Positions 32,186 through 40,836 of a stretch of 42,706 nucleotides of DNA are shown one piece after another (the stretch's first letter is position 1; every line of letters starts with the position of its first letter). The stretch lies in the NCBI GenBank assembly GCA_964611385.1, contig CAZSXS010000025.1:1-42706 (forward strand). Reading direction: 5' to 3'. The translations under genes and the position numbers were made by a program. Under the pieces are notes generated by a model. The model did no database searches and was not told the origin of the DNA. It saw nothing but the letters and a program-made list of their open reading frames with translations. The DNA comes from CAZSXS01 sp964611385 (GTDB lineage Bacteria; Bacillota; Clostridia; Lachnospirales; CAYPQA01).

Positions 32186-35100
32186 CTATTCTTCATTATA
32201 CAGATCAATTGCTTTTTGAAGCTCATTTCTGATTTCGGAATAAAACTCTGCCTTTTTAATCCCGTCCTCCAAACCCTCGTATTCATCTGTTAGCTTTTGG
32301 CGCTTCTCGGTAAAGCGCTTTAGCAGCGTTTGCATCTGTGCTAGAATTTCGTCCTGATTGTCACCATCAAGGGCTTTGTTCGCTTGCGCTACGAGGTGCT
32401 TTTTATCTGCTTCATTCATGCTTAGGAAGGCATTAAACACCGCGTATTCATAATAATCATCCGAATAATCAATGGGGATGGTGAACAGGCTTACCGCCAG
32501 CTCATTTTTGTTGACATACTTATAATTTCGTTTATCCCTTTTAATCTGCGCAGTATAGAGACAAGAAGCAAACTGTGCCAAGGAGGCAAAATCACCGTTC
32601 TTTTCCTCCAACCTTTTGATCGCGGTCAAAAGCTGTTCATGTTCCGCAACCATTCTTCGTAAGATCTCTCGAAGCGTCGGCATGTTCATTAAAATTCCTT
32701 GGCTATATTCCCGATTTACCAAGCCGGTATCTCGCTGAATAAATACATCGTAGAGCTTTGTGCTTTCGGTTTTACGGGAGGCATCGTTCAGCAATTTTCT
32801 GAGAAGGGTTAGGGCCTTTTGGATATCCGAACGTAGGGTCAAATCATTGACATCGGGCAAGCCTGCCTTTGCTAAAACTTGCTTGATATCAAGCTTTTCG
32901 TTTGTATAGAAAGCAAAGTAATTTTTATTGATGCCATTGCTTAAATGTTCTTTAGTATTGTCAGCTGATTGATCCTGCTGTAGCACAAGATACCCATATT
33001 CTTCGGCCTTGTCAAAAATATTGCGGGTTTGATTGTCATACTGATCCTGTCTGAGATTCTTGGTTCCTACTGAGCGGATTTTTTGATAAATCGGGGAGGG
33101 CAGATTGTTCCAATTTTTGCTTTCTGTTTGATACAAGTGTAGGCCATAGGCTGTATTTCCCCTAAAAAATTCTTCGTAAGTGCTTTCGTAAGTCTCCAAT
33201 TCCCGATAAGCCATTAAGGGGTATGCTAAATTTACATTCAACATAGAAATTCTGTTTGTGATAACACTTTGCTTGATTAGACCCTTTCCGGCAAGGTGAC
33301 TTTTAAATTTATCAGAATTAAAGGGAACGGAAATATAGTTGTAGTGGGGAGTCGTTAGCCCATCGCCATATACATTCAAGGGAAACATTACACTTGAACC
33401 GGATTGAAGCCTTGTTGCAGTCGTACTGATTAAGTCACCCTCTTTGTTTGGGTCACCGGATAACCTTGCAATATAAAAATCAATCGATTCCCTTGTAATC
33501 GCATTGAAGTTTGAAATAATAAACTCATTGAGTCGGGCGGGCAGGGTGTTTGGAATATCATCCAGCCAAGCAGTAGAATTATCAATTAAATCACGGACAA
33601 AACGGCTTACGATTTCTCGAATGTTAATTTTGAATTGAGAATCGTTCAGGATCATCAATTGAATTTCTGTAGCAAGATCCGCTTTGTTAATGATATCCCA
33701 AGTGAAGACAGAATGATGTTCACCATTGTCTATGGTTGTTTTAGTAGGAACCTCTGCATATTCAGCAAAGATATTCATTAAGTTGGAAATGATTTCTGTA
33801 AAGACAGCAAAAACTTTGTTGTTTTCTTGATTTAGGATTTCATACATTTTTGTATAGCATGCTGAAATTTTGTCAAGCTTATTATTTTTGAGAATGGCAG
33901 TGTAATACTCCAAGCAGGAAGCTTTGAATTCCCTTGCGATTCCCTCTTTATTAAAGCCCAGTAGGGGTTGGGTTTCAGTGATTTTTTTCAGCTGATTATT
34001 ATAGACGGTTCTTAATCGTCTGATTTCTGCTTCACTGACTCTCTGAAGTAGCAACTCACCTTCCACCAGCTCACGAATGTACTTTAGCAGGCAATAGTCA
34101 TCAACCGAGCTAATTAAGCGAGACACATAGGCAGGCCCCCGCTCTAAATCTTTAAAAATCTCGTTGACTCTGTGCTTTGCCCTTTCTTTAAAATCACTTA
34201 AGAGCGCTTTGACGTTGTTATCCATTATATCGGATAGAGTGACTTGCACACATTCTTGTAGTGTTCTTTCAACAAGGAGAGAATCGCTTTTAATGACATC
34301 ATAGTTAAAGAGGCTGATATCTTTGATTTGGACGTTATTTTCGATTGCAATTTCAAGAGACTCATAGCTCATGTTCAATTGAAGAATCAAATCAGAAATT
34401 TCTTTTTCAGATGGGGTTTTGTCGTATAGAAGTTTGACATCCTTGAAGAGCAGATGGGTCAAGTAATTTAAAACATCATCCATTGGTAGAATTCCTGTTG
34501 AGCTTCCGATCACATTATAGCGATAGTTAATGGGGTGTCTAACCTTCAAGGTTGCAACAAAGGAATCGGACAGACGGCTAATGTTTGAAAGATACTGGGC
34601 AATCGTAAATTCTGCTGCATCCCGTTCGCCGACGATAAAGTTAAAAATTGTTTCGGCTGCCACGATCATGCAGTCTTCTTTCGAAAACCGCGTATTTCCG
34701 TTCTTGTTGACGGAAGATACCAGGTGGCAAATATCATAGGGTGAACGGTCATAGCTGACGCTGAATGAACCATAATCCTGCGTAAAGCTGTCGCCGTTTC
34801 GTCCTGTTCCCAGATTCATTAAGTAGTCTAATTCCTTAAGCGCTGCAAAACCATTGCTTTGAACATTGTTCTTTGTTGCATATTCATTTTGAGGTAAGCC
34901 GAGAAGGTTCACATCAGGAAGGAACAAAAAACCCAATATTTGCGCCTGATATCCTAACCCGCTCAAAACAGAACGCACTATATAAGGAATGTCAATAAAA
35001 GTGCCGCTTCCGGTTCCTCCTGATATTCCGGTCGTAATAAAAACATAGACGCTTTGCTTATGTGTGATCTGTCGTCCGGCAACGATCTTTTTGATTTTCA

Positions 35101-35593
35101 TTTCGATTTCATCACGAACCCGTCGAATTTCCTTAAACAGGAGAAAGCGGCCCAGTTGTCGTACTGCGCCGGCTCCGTTTGTGATTTGCGATGTATTGAT
35201 ATTGTCCGAAATCCATTCGCTGATATGTGGATAGGTTCCTGTTTTTAAGCTCCTGTAAACTTCAGTTAGATTTGGTTCTTCAATAATACAGCTCTCTGAA
35301 TAAGCCTCTGAAAATTTTGTGCCTTTAAAGCTGTGATTTTTCATCCGCTTATCTGTGTCTATCGCCAGGTATTCAATATTGTTTGGTTTTTTATCTTCAG
35401 AAGTGATATTGAGCCTCTCATTAATCAAATGTTTTAATCGGATTAAGGCATCCAGGCCTGTTCCACCAAGACCGATGGCCAAAATTGGCGTGTCAATTAA
35501 TTGTGCGGATTCTGCATTTAAATGCAAGCCTCCGCCTGCTTTTCGGCTCAAGTTTTTACTTAACTGGTTTTTTGCTTCTGCATCAAAAGTCAT
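32186..35593 (-). CDS. Giant tubulin-like GTPase (Tubulin_2 type)
   Basis: 1135 aa. The N-terminal third is a tubulin/FtsZ-like nucleotide-binding domain: PILAIGLGGTGLDALIRLKHL near residues 35-55, then GAGAVRQLGRFL, and the signature loop ITTGISGGTGSGTFIDIPYI near residue 190, followed by GFLFLPDV. The remaining 800 residues are mostly helical with coiled-coil-like stretches and end in a charged helix. It is far larger than FtsZ or TubZ and belongs with what Pfam calls Tubulin-like (PF13809, from memory). GAGGAGGG lies 6 nt before the ATG. Polymerisation is plausible but not shown; no replication or partition genes lie nearby. Confidence 0.85.
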   Translation of the reverse strand: MTFDAEAKNQLSKNLSRKAGGGLHLNAESAQLIDTPILAIGLGGTGLDALIRLKHLINERLNITSEDKKPNNIEYLAIDTDKRMKNHSFKGTKFSEAYSESCIIEEPNLTEVYRSLKTGTYPHISEWISDNINTSQITNGAGAVRQLGRFLLFKEIRRVRDEIEMKIKKIVAGRQITHKQSVYVFITTGISGGTGSGTFIDIPYIVRSVLSGLGYQAQILGFLFLPDVNLLGLPQNEYATKNNVQSNGFAALKELDYLMNLGTGRNGDSFTQDYGSFSVSYDRSPYDICHLVSSVNKNGNTRFSKEDCMIVAAETIFNFIVGERDAAEFTIAQYLSNISRLSDSFVATLKVRHPINYRYNVIGSSTGILPMDDVLNYLTHLLFKDVKLLYDKTPSEKEISDLILQLNMSYESLEIAIENNVQIKDISLFNYDVIKSDSLLVERTLQECVQVTLSDIMDNNVKALLSDFKERAKHRVNEIFKDLERGPAYVSRLISSVDDYCLLKYIRELVEGELLLQRVSEAEIRRLRTVYNNQLKKITETQPLLGFNKEGIAREFKASCLEYYTAILKNNKLDKISACYTKMYEILNQENNKVFAVFTEIISNLMNIFAEYAEVPTKTTIDNGEHHSVFTWDIINKADLATEIQLMILNDSQFKINIREIVSRFVRDLIDNSTAWLDDIPNTLPARLNEFIISNFNAITRESIDFYIARLSGDPNKEGDLISTTATRLQSGSSVMFPLNVYGDGLTTPHYNYISVPFNSDKFKSHLAGKGLIKQSVITNRISMLNVNLAYPLMAYRELETYESTYEEFFRGNTAYGLHLYQTESKNWNNLPSPIYQKIRSVGTKNLRQDQYDNQTRNIFDKAEEYGYLVLQQDQSADNTKEHLSNGINKNYFAFYTNEKLDIKQVLAKAGLPDVNDLTLRSDIQKALTLLRKLLNDASRKTESTKLYDVFIQRDTGLVNREYSQGILMNMPTLREILRRMVAEHEQLLTAIKRLEEKNGDFASLAQFASCLYTAQIKRDKRNYKYVNKNELAVSLFTIPIDYSDDYYEYAVFNAFLSMNEADKKHLVAQANKALDGDNQDEILAQMQTLLKRFTEKRQKLTDEYEGLEDGIKKAEFYSEIRNELQKAIDLYNEE

Positions 35594-35615
35594 TCTTTGC
35601 CCTCCTCATTTTTAC

Positions 35616-37652
35616 TTATTCCATATACGTGCACCGAATCTCAAAGTGTTGCGCTTCATCTTTAATTACAATGACACCGTTTTGTTCAAGCGCAAATCGA
35701 CTTTCTAATTTCGCCAGTTTAAAAATAGGAAAGCTTGAGTTGTTTACAAATTTCAAAACATAGCGGCCTTGCATTTGCGTAAAGGTGATCTTTTCAAGTC
35801 CAGCCAGGCTAATATCCGCATTGTCAGTACGTACACATTTTGAAAGATCAGCCTTTTTTCCTAGAAGGGTCAGCTCGGTCATAAGCGGTTTTTCTTGAAT
35901 TCCACCAATAAAAAGCGTGCATTTCAACTTGCCGCGCAGCATAGGGCGGCTGACTTGTGTTTTGATATAGAGGATTAAAACAAAGCAGGCAACGAACAGT
36001 AGTATAATCAGTACAAGCGCTGAAACGGAAAACAGAGAAACTGAAAAATCAATTTCAACGAAGTCCTTGCCGGAATCACTGGCTCTAACGGTGATCTTTT
36101 CTGACCCGAAGGAAAAGGGGTTGCTAGGAGTAAGAAGGAATTGATCAGCGGTATGCGTGAGTTTAATATTTTTTCCAGGGGTTTGCAGCGTACTGGTGTA
36201 TGTGAGCGCATCTCCATCTGGATCTGAAAAGTAGGTCGACAAATCAATGGTTTTTGTTTTAAAGCCAAGAGGAAAGTGGAAGAATGTAATGGAACCGATC
36301 TCCTTCGTCTTTTCTGGGGGATTGTTTTCGATCGTGAAGGAAAGCATATTGCTTTCTCTGTAAAAGCCAGCCCCGGCGGCATTAATCTTAAAAAATAGAC
36401 TGCTCTCTGTGGTAGGCAACTCATACTTTCCTACAAACTGATCCTTTACCAGTGTCATTGGCTTTTTATCAATCAGGGTTTTGTTGGCATCATAGATTTC
36501 AAGCTCTGCATTAAAAGCAGAAATCAGATCAATATCATTCAAGTAGTCAGTCTCATTCATCAGACGGCCTATCACTTCGATTGTATCGCCTTTTATCGCA
36601 CTGGGGTTGGCAATCACTGCTTCCAATTGAATCTCATAATTGTATAAGAGATTGATTTTTACCTTATCCCCCTTAACCCCTTTCACTTTCAGAAGCCAGT
36701 CGCCCTTTTGAGGTTTTACAATTTTAATCATTGAATATTTCGAAGTGCTGGAAAAATAAAATGTACGATCTTTGTAAACAGAATATTCTTTTCCGGTGGG
36801 ATCGACAATTATTGCATCAATCAACTTCTCACTGGATAACAATACAATATTCGCCTCAGATACACTGTTATTCGGTATGTTGATATCGATCAAGTTATAA
36901 TTTTGGCCATCTGTTTCTATCGTGCCAATATGAATGATATTGGATTTTATGTACCTTGCAAAGATTTCATTAAAAATTTCCGGCAGTATCTCAGGTACAG
37001 TTGTCATGTAATTTTTGGCATTGGTTTCATTGGCAATTCGGTTGAGCAGTGGTTCATCCACGCGCCCAGTAGAATTTAATCCGATTGTGTAAATGGGATA
37101 CTTGTTTTTGGCTCCCAGAAGAACCTGATTCAGATCAGCAAGAGATTGCTCGTTCGTCCTGTTGGTTGAATGAACGCTCACCTCAATATAGCCGTCAGTA
37201 AAAAGAACCATAAGGGGGTTTCGGCCTGACTTGGCAGAAGAAAACAACATTTTTTCCGCTTCCTTCATCGCTAGCCCAAGGTCTGTTGCGCCTACGTATT
37301 CAATATCATTCATTTTGGTAATCAGCTTTTGCTTGTCTTCAAAGGAATTAATTTCTGTTAATGGTATGCTGAATGAAATTCCATTGCTAAAACCAACCAC
37401 CCCCACCCTAGAGCCTTTGCTTTCTAGCATATCAATAAAAAGTTTAATACCATCTATCGCAATCCGCTTGGGGTCATTGTCCAACATGGAGCCGCTTGTA
37501 TCAAAAATAAGAACCGCATCCATGTGGTTATTCATATCTACATTGGCATTTGCATTGGTATTTGCATACACTTTGACATTAAAAAAACTTGAGCATACAA
37601 AATATATAAAGAAGATTACGGTGATCAATAAAGCAAGTACACTCTTTTTCAT
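35616..37652 (-). CDS. Secreted, membrane-anchored vWA protein with intact MIDAS
   Basis: 678 aa, first gene of the operon. A signal peptide (about residues 1-30, ending VYAN) leads to a vWA domain with VLIFDTSGSM near 50, VGATDLG near 120, and LFTDGYIE near 150. Ig/cadherin-like beta domains follow (for example YFSDPDGDALTYTSTL near 465), then one membrane span near 540-565 (SALVLIILLFVACFVLILYI) and a cytoplasmic tail of about 110 residues, beta-rich and FHA-like in outline. The frame is open from 37676, but AAAGGAGG lies 6 nt before the ATG at 37652. It could report an outside ligand to the cytoplasm. Confidence 0.8.
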   Translation of the reverse strand: MKKSVLALLITVIFFIYFVCSSFFNVKVYANTNANANVDMNNHMDAVLIFDTSGSMLDNDPKRIAIDGIKLFIDMLESKGSRVGVVGFSNGISFSIPLTEINSFEDKQKLITKMNDIEYVGATDLGLAMKEAEKMLFSSAKSGRNPLMVLFTDGYIEVSVHSTNRTNEQSLADLNQVLLGAKNKYPIYTIGLNSTGRVDEPLLNRIANETNAKNYMTTVPEILPEIFNEIFARYIKSNIIHIGTIETDGQNYNLIDINIPNNSVSEANIVLLSSEKLIDAIIVDPTGKEYSVYKDRTFYFSSTSKYSMIKIVKPQKGDWLLKVKGVKGDKVKINLLYNYEIQLEAVIANPSAIKGDTIEVIGRLMNETDYLNDIDLISAFNAELEIYDANKTLIDKKPMTLVKDQFVGKYELPTTESSLFFKINAAGAGFYRESNMLSFTIENNPPEKTKEIGSITFFHFPLGFKTKTIDLSTYFSDPDGDALTYTSTLQTPGKNIKLTHTADQFLLTPSNPFSFGSEKITVRASDSGKDFVEIDFSVSLFSVSALVLIILLFVACFVLILYIKTQVSRPMLRGKLKCTLFIGGIQEKPLMTELTLLGKKADLSKCVRTDNADISLAGLEKITFTQMQGRYVLKFVNNSSFPIFKLAKLESRFALEQNGVIVIKDEAQHFEIRCTYME

Positions 37653-37700
37653 AAAAAACCTCCTTTTTATTAACATTTTATTTTACCATACACGTACAAA

Positions 37701-37729
37701 ATTATAACTCTGGTAAGAATAATTTTCAA
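37701..37729 (-). promoter_or_regulatory. Sigma-A promoter of the eight-gene operon
   Basis: Read on the minus strand: TTGAAA (37724-37729), 17-bp spacer, perfect TATAAT (37701-37706), about 50 bp before the first gene. It implies vegetative expression from the main sigma factor. Confidence 0.8.
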
Positions 37730-37765
37730 GAGATTTTGTCGAAATTCAAGCCTTCTGCTATCCTA

Positions 37766-37800
37766 TACTCAGTTACGGTCAGCTTTGCAAAGGAGTTAAA
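37766..37800 (-). repeat. Single-end relative of the ACTCAG element
   Basis: Plus-strand ACTCAGTTACGGTCAGC followed by CTTTGCAAAG matches the reverse complement of the right end of the element at 7346-7442. It lies about 40 bp upstream of the operon promoter. Confidence 0.5.
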
Positions 37801-37819
37801 TGTGTTTAGCATAAAACAA

Positions 37820-37857
37820 CCCCCCACACGCACCTTGTTAAGGCGTTTGCAGGGGGG
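37820..37857 (-). terminator. Intrinsic terminator behind the kinase gene
   Basis: CCCCCC (37820-37825) pairs with GGGGGG (37852-37857), with inner pairs ACG/CGT and CCTT/AAGG. On the minus strand it is followed by TTGTTTTATG; on the plus strand by ATTTTTC, so it may work both ways. It separates the kinase from the eight-gene operon. Confidence 0.75.
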
Positions 37858-37916
37858 ATTTTTCTTTCCTGACCTTTCCTTGAAGAACTTTATCCTAGCA
37901 GGTAAGCTTCGATCTA

Positions 37917-38891
37917 TCAGCGCTTAGCAGAATATACTGCTTTTACTCCCTCAATTGCTAAGCGTGTATAATCAAGTAACGTTGCTGTCTCGGCTTCGCC
38001 TGGTGACTCTTCAGTCAGACGTTGTACATCAACCCAGAGATCCTCAATTCGCCGACGGAGAATGTAAAAGTTAAGCAGTTCTTGGTTAATACGATAATCA
38101 CCTCGTGTGGCGCTGTATGCTTCCAACAAAGCATGGCCGTTTGGGTGCCATGCATAAATGAAGAGGTCAGCCTCAGCGGGTGCCCAGCGTAGATCCTCCC
38201 AATCTACAAGTACGAGGCGCTCTCCTTGGATTACGTTGTTGCTGTGTGCATCGCCATGGCATAACACGAGTGGAGAATAATTCAATCGTATCGTATCCCG
38301 CAAGTGCACTGTTTTTTGGATCGCAGCCCGAAGCATGTCAGCATGAGGGGAGATTAAAGTAATGAGAGCATTATTCATGGGTGCGTTAGTATCATCTCCC
38401 ATATTGTTTAAAAATTCTTCCAGCTGCTTGCAGAATGGTAAGGAGATGTCCTCAGTAAGCCCCTGTGTGTCAAAAGAAATATCTTTACCTGTGGTGTGCA
38501 AGAGGGCCATTGTTTCAGCTAGCTCAGCAAGTTGCGAGCGTGACAGTCCTTCTTTATTTGGAACCAACTCAGGTATGTATACAAACAATAGCAACACAGA
38601 CTCATCCGTTTCGACTTTGTATTTTCCGTTCAAGGTTTTGATTGGCTTGATAAGACGCTCATGAAGTTCCGGTTTTTCGGATAGCCAACCAAGCACAGGT
38701 ATGTAGTCGTCAATCCGTTCAATCCATGGCTTAATGGTAGGCAAGGATTTATCATACACTTTCAAGAAGTATGTTTCATCTTTCAAATTCACGCGGTAAG
38801 CTTTCGCTGACCAGCCGCCCTTAACCTCAAACACATCAAGGGGTGTTATTCCAAAATGTTCTCTTAATAATTCATAGTACATAGTTTTCAT
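37917..38891 (-). CDS. Aminoglycoside-phosphotransferase-family kinase
   Basis: 324 aa with the APH/choline-kinase-like fold. The N-terminal lobe has FEVKGGWSAKAYRVNLKDETYFLKVYD (ATP-binding lysine in LKVY). The catalytic loop is VLCHGDAHSNNVI near residue 215, and the metal site is LVDWEDLRWAPAEADLF near 230. The layout resembles APH(9)-type enzymes and other small-molecule kinases of this superfamily, so an antibiotic substrate is possible but not shown. It starts 15 bp behind the secreted protein gene and probably forms a two-gene unit with it. Confidence 0.8.
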   Translation of the reverse strand: MKTMYYELLREHFGITPLDVFEVKGGWSAKAYRVNLKDETYFLKVYDKSLPTIKPWIERIDDYIPVLGWLSEKPELHERLIKPIKTLNGKYKVETDESVLLLFVYIPELVPNKEGLSRSQLAELAETMALLHTTGKDISFDTQGLTEDISLPFCKQLEEFLNNMGDDTNAPMNNALITLISPHADMLRAAIQKTVHLRDTIRLNYSPLVLCHGDAHSNNVIQGERLVLVDWEDLRWAPAEADLFIYAWHPNGHALLEAYSATRGDYRINQELLNFYILRRRIEDLWVDVQRLTEESPGEAETATLLDYTRLAIEGVKAVYSAKR

Positions 38892-38906
38892 TGCTCCCTT
38901 TTAAAG

Positions 38907-40328
38907 TTAATCCAATATCTCTAGGTCGTCCTCCCCTGTCATTAAATCCACATTGTAACTGTAGGTTCCGGCTTGATGCACTAACCCGTCATCGGTAACC
39001 ACAGGTTCCGGAAAGTAATAGGAATAGTACAAAGTCAGTCCATCCTCTGAAAGCGTCAATTCATCCGGCTCTGTTGTGGTTGACCAAGCATTAAAGAAAG
39101 GTAATGGAAGAGATAGCGTTTTGCCTTCGCCCAAGGGGGAATCGCGCTTATAAATTACATAAAGGAAGGTGTGGGGGCCGTGTGGTACTCCTCCCAGGTA
39201 GCCAAGAAGGATTGTGCAAATGGGGGTTTCGATGGTCTGGGTCACTTCTGATAGGGACTGAGTAACTTCTGCAAGAGCCTCTTCATAAGACGGGGGGATA
39301 TACTGTAAGCGGCCACTTTCAAGCTCACGTTGCATTTGCGAGCTGCAAATACGATCCAAGCCTTCCGACAAAATATATTGATCCTCCAGGGTTCTGCTTG
39401 AAAAGTAGTCATATAGAGAAAAATCATCCTGCATCGCTTGGAGTAAATCTGTGGTCGTTTGACAGGACAGAATCTGATCATCATCTAGCGTAATTTGCCA
39501 GAGTTCCGTATTGGAGCCACTCATCAGAACGGCATTGCCCTCACCCAATACACTCGTATACTCACAGACCAGAGCTGATACCGTATAGACTCCATCTTCA
39601 TACAGTAAATCAGTAATAATATGTGCTTGGGTCCAATGCCTGTTCTTTTCCTCTTCTTGTTTTGGCTGATAGGATAGAATGGCATTGGCAACACGTCTGT
39701 CAATGAGACGATAGCTTGCCAATGGGTCTATAGGAAAGACTTTACGAAATTGCTCTTTCGTAAACAACCCCTTGGCACTCAGCCGTTCATACAAGGTCTG
39801 ATCTGAGTCCTTATATTTGGCAAACAGGGTCGCAGCTGTAATGGTAACTGCGTCCGCCAAGGTAAAATCCATTCGATTTACTTGGGGCGGCAGTATCCCG
39901 CATTGGGCAGCTAAGGCCCAAGGACTGTGGCTTGCAAAATCCTCGTTCTCCCCATCGGCATAACCCAAAGCCCGAAGCATAAATTTCAGGTACATACTAG
40001 CCGAAGTCTTGCCAGGGGAATAGCCCATAGCGCTCAGCAGGGTGTTTTGGTTTGCGCTTACCTCCTTCCAGTTGTATCCGTTCAAGCGAAGCAGTACCGC
40101 TAAGGCTTCTTCCCTTTCCAGCTTTCTGCTCAAGTATGTATCCTCTAGCTCTCCGGTTTCTGGTTCCTGAAACAAGTCCAACGCTCTTAGCTGCCGGAGT
40201 AATTCCCTTTCCAAGCTGTACTCTCTGGGGGAGGAAAGCTCTGGAGAGAGGATTTCCGCCCCTACCTGTACCTCATACAGGAGAATGCACATCAGAAAAC
40301 AAAGTAATCCGCTTAAAAATCTTTTCAT
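38907..40328 (-). CDS. Secreted protein with SLH-like N-terminal region
   Basis: 473 aa. A signal peptide (about residues 1-24, FLSGLLCFLMCILLYEVQVGA) is followed by repeats reminiscent of S-layer-homology motifs (LEREEALAVLLRLNGYNW, SASMYLKFMLRALGYAD, FTLADAVTITAATLFAKY). The C-terminal part is acidic and beta-rich with no enzyme motif seen. AAAGGA lies before the ATG. SLH-like parts suggest attachment to the wall. The function is not known. Confidence 0.6.
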   Translation of the reverse strand: MKRFLSGLLCFLMCILLYEVQVGAEILSPELSSPREYSLERELLRQLRALDLFQEPETGELEDTYLSRKLEREEALAVLLRLNGYNWKEVSANQNTLLSAMGYSPGKTSASMYLKFMLRALGYADGENEDFASHSPWALAAQCGILPPQVNRMDFTLADAVTITAATLFAKYKDSDQTLYERLSAKGLFTKEQFRKVFPIDPLASYRLIDRRVANAILSYQPKQEEEKNRHWTQAHIITDLLYEDGVYTVSALVCEYTSVLGEGNAVLMSGSNTELWQITLDDDQILSCQTTTDLLQAMQDDFSLYDYFSSRTLEDQYILSEGLDRICSSQMQRELESGRLQYIPPSYEEALAEVTQSLSEVTQTIETPICTILLGYLGGVPHGPHTFLYVIYKRDSPLGEGKTLSLPLPFFNAWSTTTEPDELTLSEDGLTLYYSYYFPEPVVTDDGLVHQAGTYSYNVDLMTGEDDLEILD

Positions 40329-40365
40329 TTAATCAAATCCTTTCTTGTTAAATGTTTTTTTCTTC

Positions 40366-40400
40366 CTGTTCTAAGCTTAGTATAGCATAGATCAGAACAG
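40366..40400 (-). promoter_or_regulatory. Extended -10 promoter within a 7-bp dyad
   Basis: Minus strand TGC-TATACT (40379-40387) is an extended -10 box upstream of the secreted protein gene. It is enclosed by CTGTTCT (40366-40372) and AGAACAG (40394-40400), a perfect 7-bp dyad that could be an operator. No clear -35. Confidence 0.45.
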
Positions 40401-40588
40401 CGTATCTACAGAAAAAATGGTCCTGTATAAAATTATTTCAAGAAATTTAAAAGGGTTAAAGCGAACTTTATACAAGTAGCAGGCTCACCTGAAATCTTGG
40501 ATGGGGCTCAGAAATGCAATAGAGTGGAATTGAAATGTGAAAAGGTAAGAGGAAGTGAAAGAGAAATAGAGAAGCCGGAGATAGCGCA

Positions 40589-40616
40589 ATCCAACCTTGA
40601 CACGAGAAGGTTGGAT
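40589..40616. other. Perfect 10-bp hairpin in the 40329-40737 gap
   Basis: ATCCAACCTT and AAGGTTGGAT with an 8-nt loop, no T-tract. It is enclosed by AAGCCGGA (near 40572) and TCCGGCTT (near 40687); GTCCGGCTTTTT also occurs at the edge of the long-hairpin repeats. The gap holds the promoter dyad above and no gene I can support. Confidence 0.5.
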
Positions 40617-40737
40617 GTGTTAGATTTTCGCTGTCGGTCAGACGTAATAGACCTGTGTATCAGGGTTTCCTTAACCAAGATAAGTCCGGCTTTTTCAAAG
40701 AAAGATTTTAAATTGACAGTTGAAAGGAGTGTGTAAG

Positions 40738-40836
40738 ATGGATCAGCAGTATAAGTTGTTTGATGCCGAATATCGTTTTATGTGTCTAATATGGGAGCGG
40801 GAGCCTGTAAATTCTACAGAGTTAGTCAAGCTCTAG
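40738..40836 (+). pseudogene. BlaI/MecI-family repressor, N-terminal fragment
   Basis: 32 codons, KLFDAEYRFMCLIWEREPVNSTELVKL, equal to the first helices of BlaI/MecI/CopY-type winged-helix repressors, then a stop. AAAGGAG lies 8 nt before the ATG, so the start is genuine. The remaining three quarters of the gene are missing; the sequence changes at this point into the middle of an ABC permease gene. A deletion between a blaI-type gene and a downstream permease gene explains it. Confidence 0.8.

Noticed and set aside
32186..35593. Plasmid or phage TubZ/PhuZ partition system
   Set aside because: The protein is more than twice as long, no TubR-like regulator, centromere repeats, replication or phage genes are nearby, and the partners are vWA and GAP1 proteins.
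37231..37707. 158-codon plus-strand open frame
   Set aside because: Antisense shadow of the secreted vWA gene, whose signal peptide, MIDAS and promoter fit the minus strand.
40497..40736. 79-codon open frame before the blaI fragment
   Set aside because: Charged, patternless sequence crossing a perfect hairpin, without a convincing ribosome-binding site.
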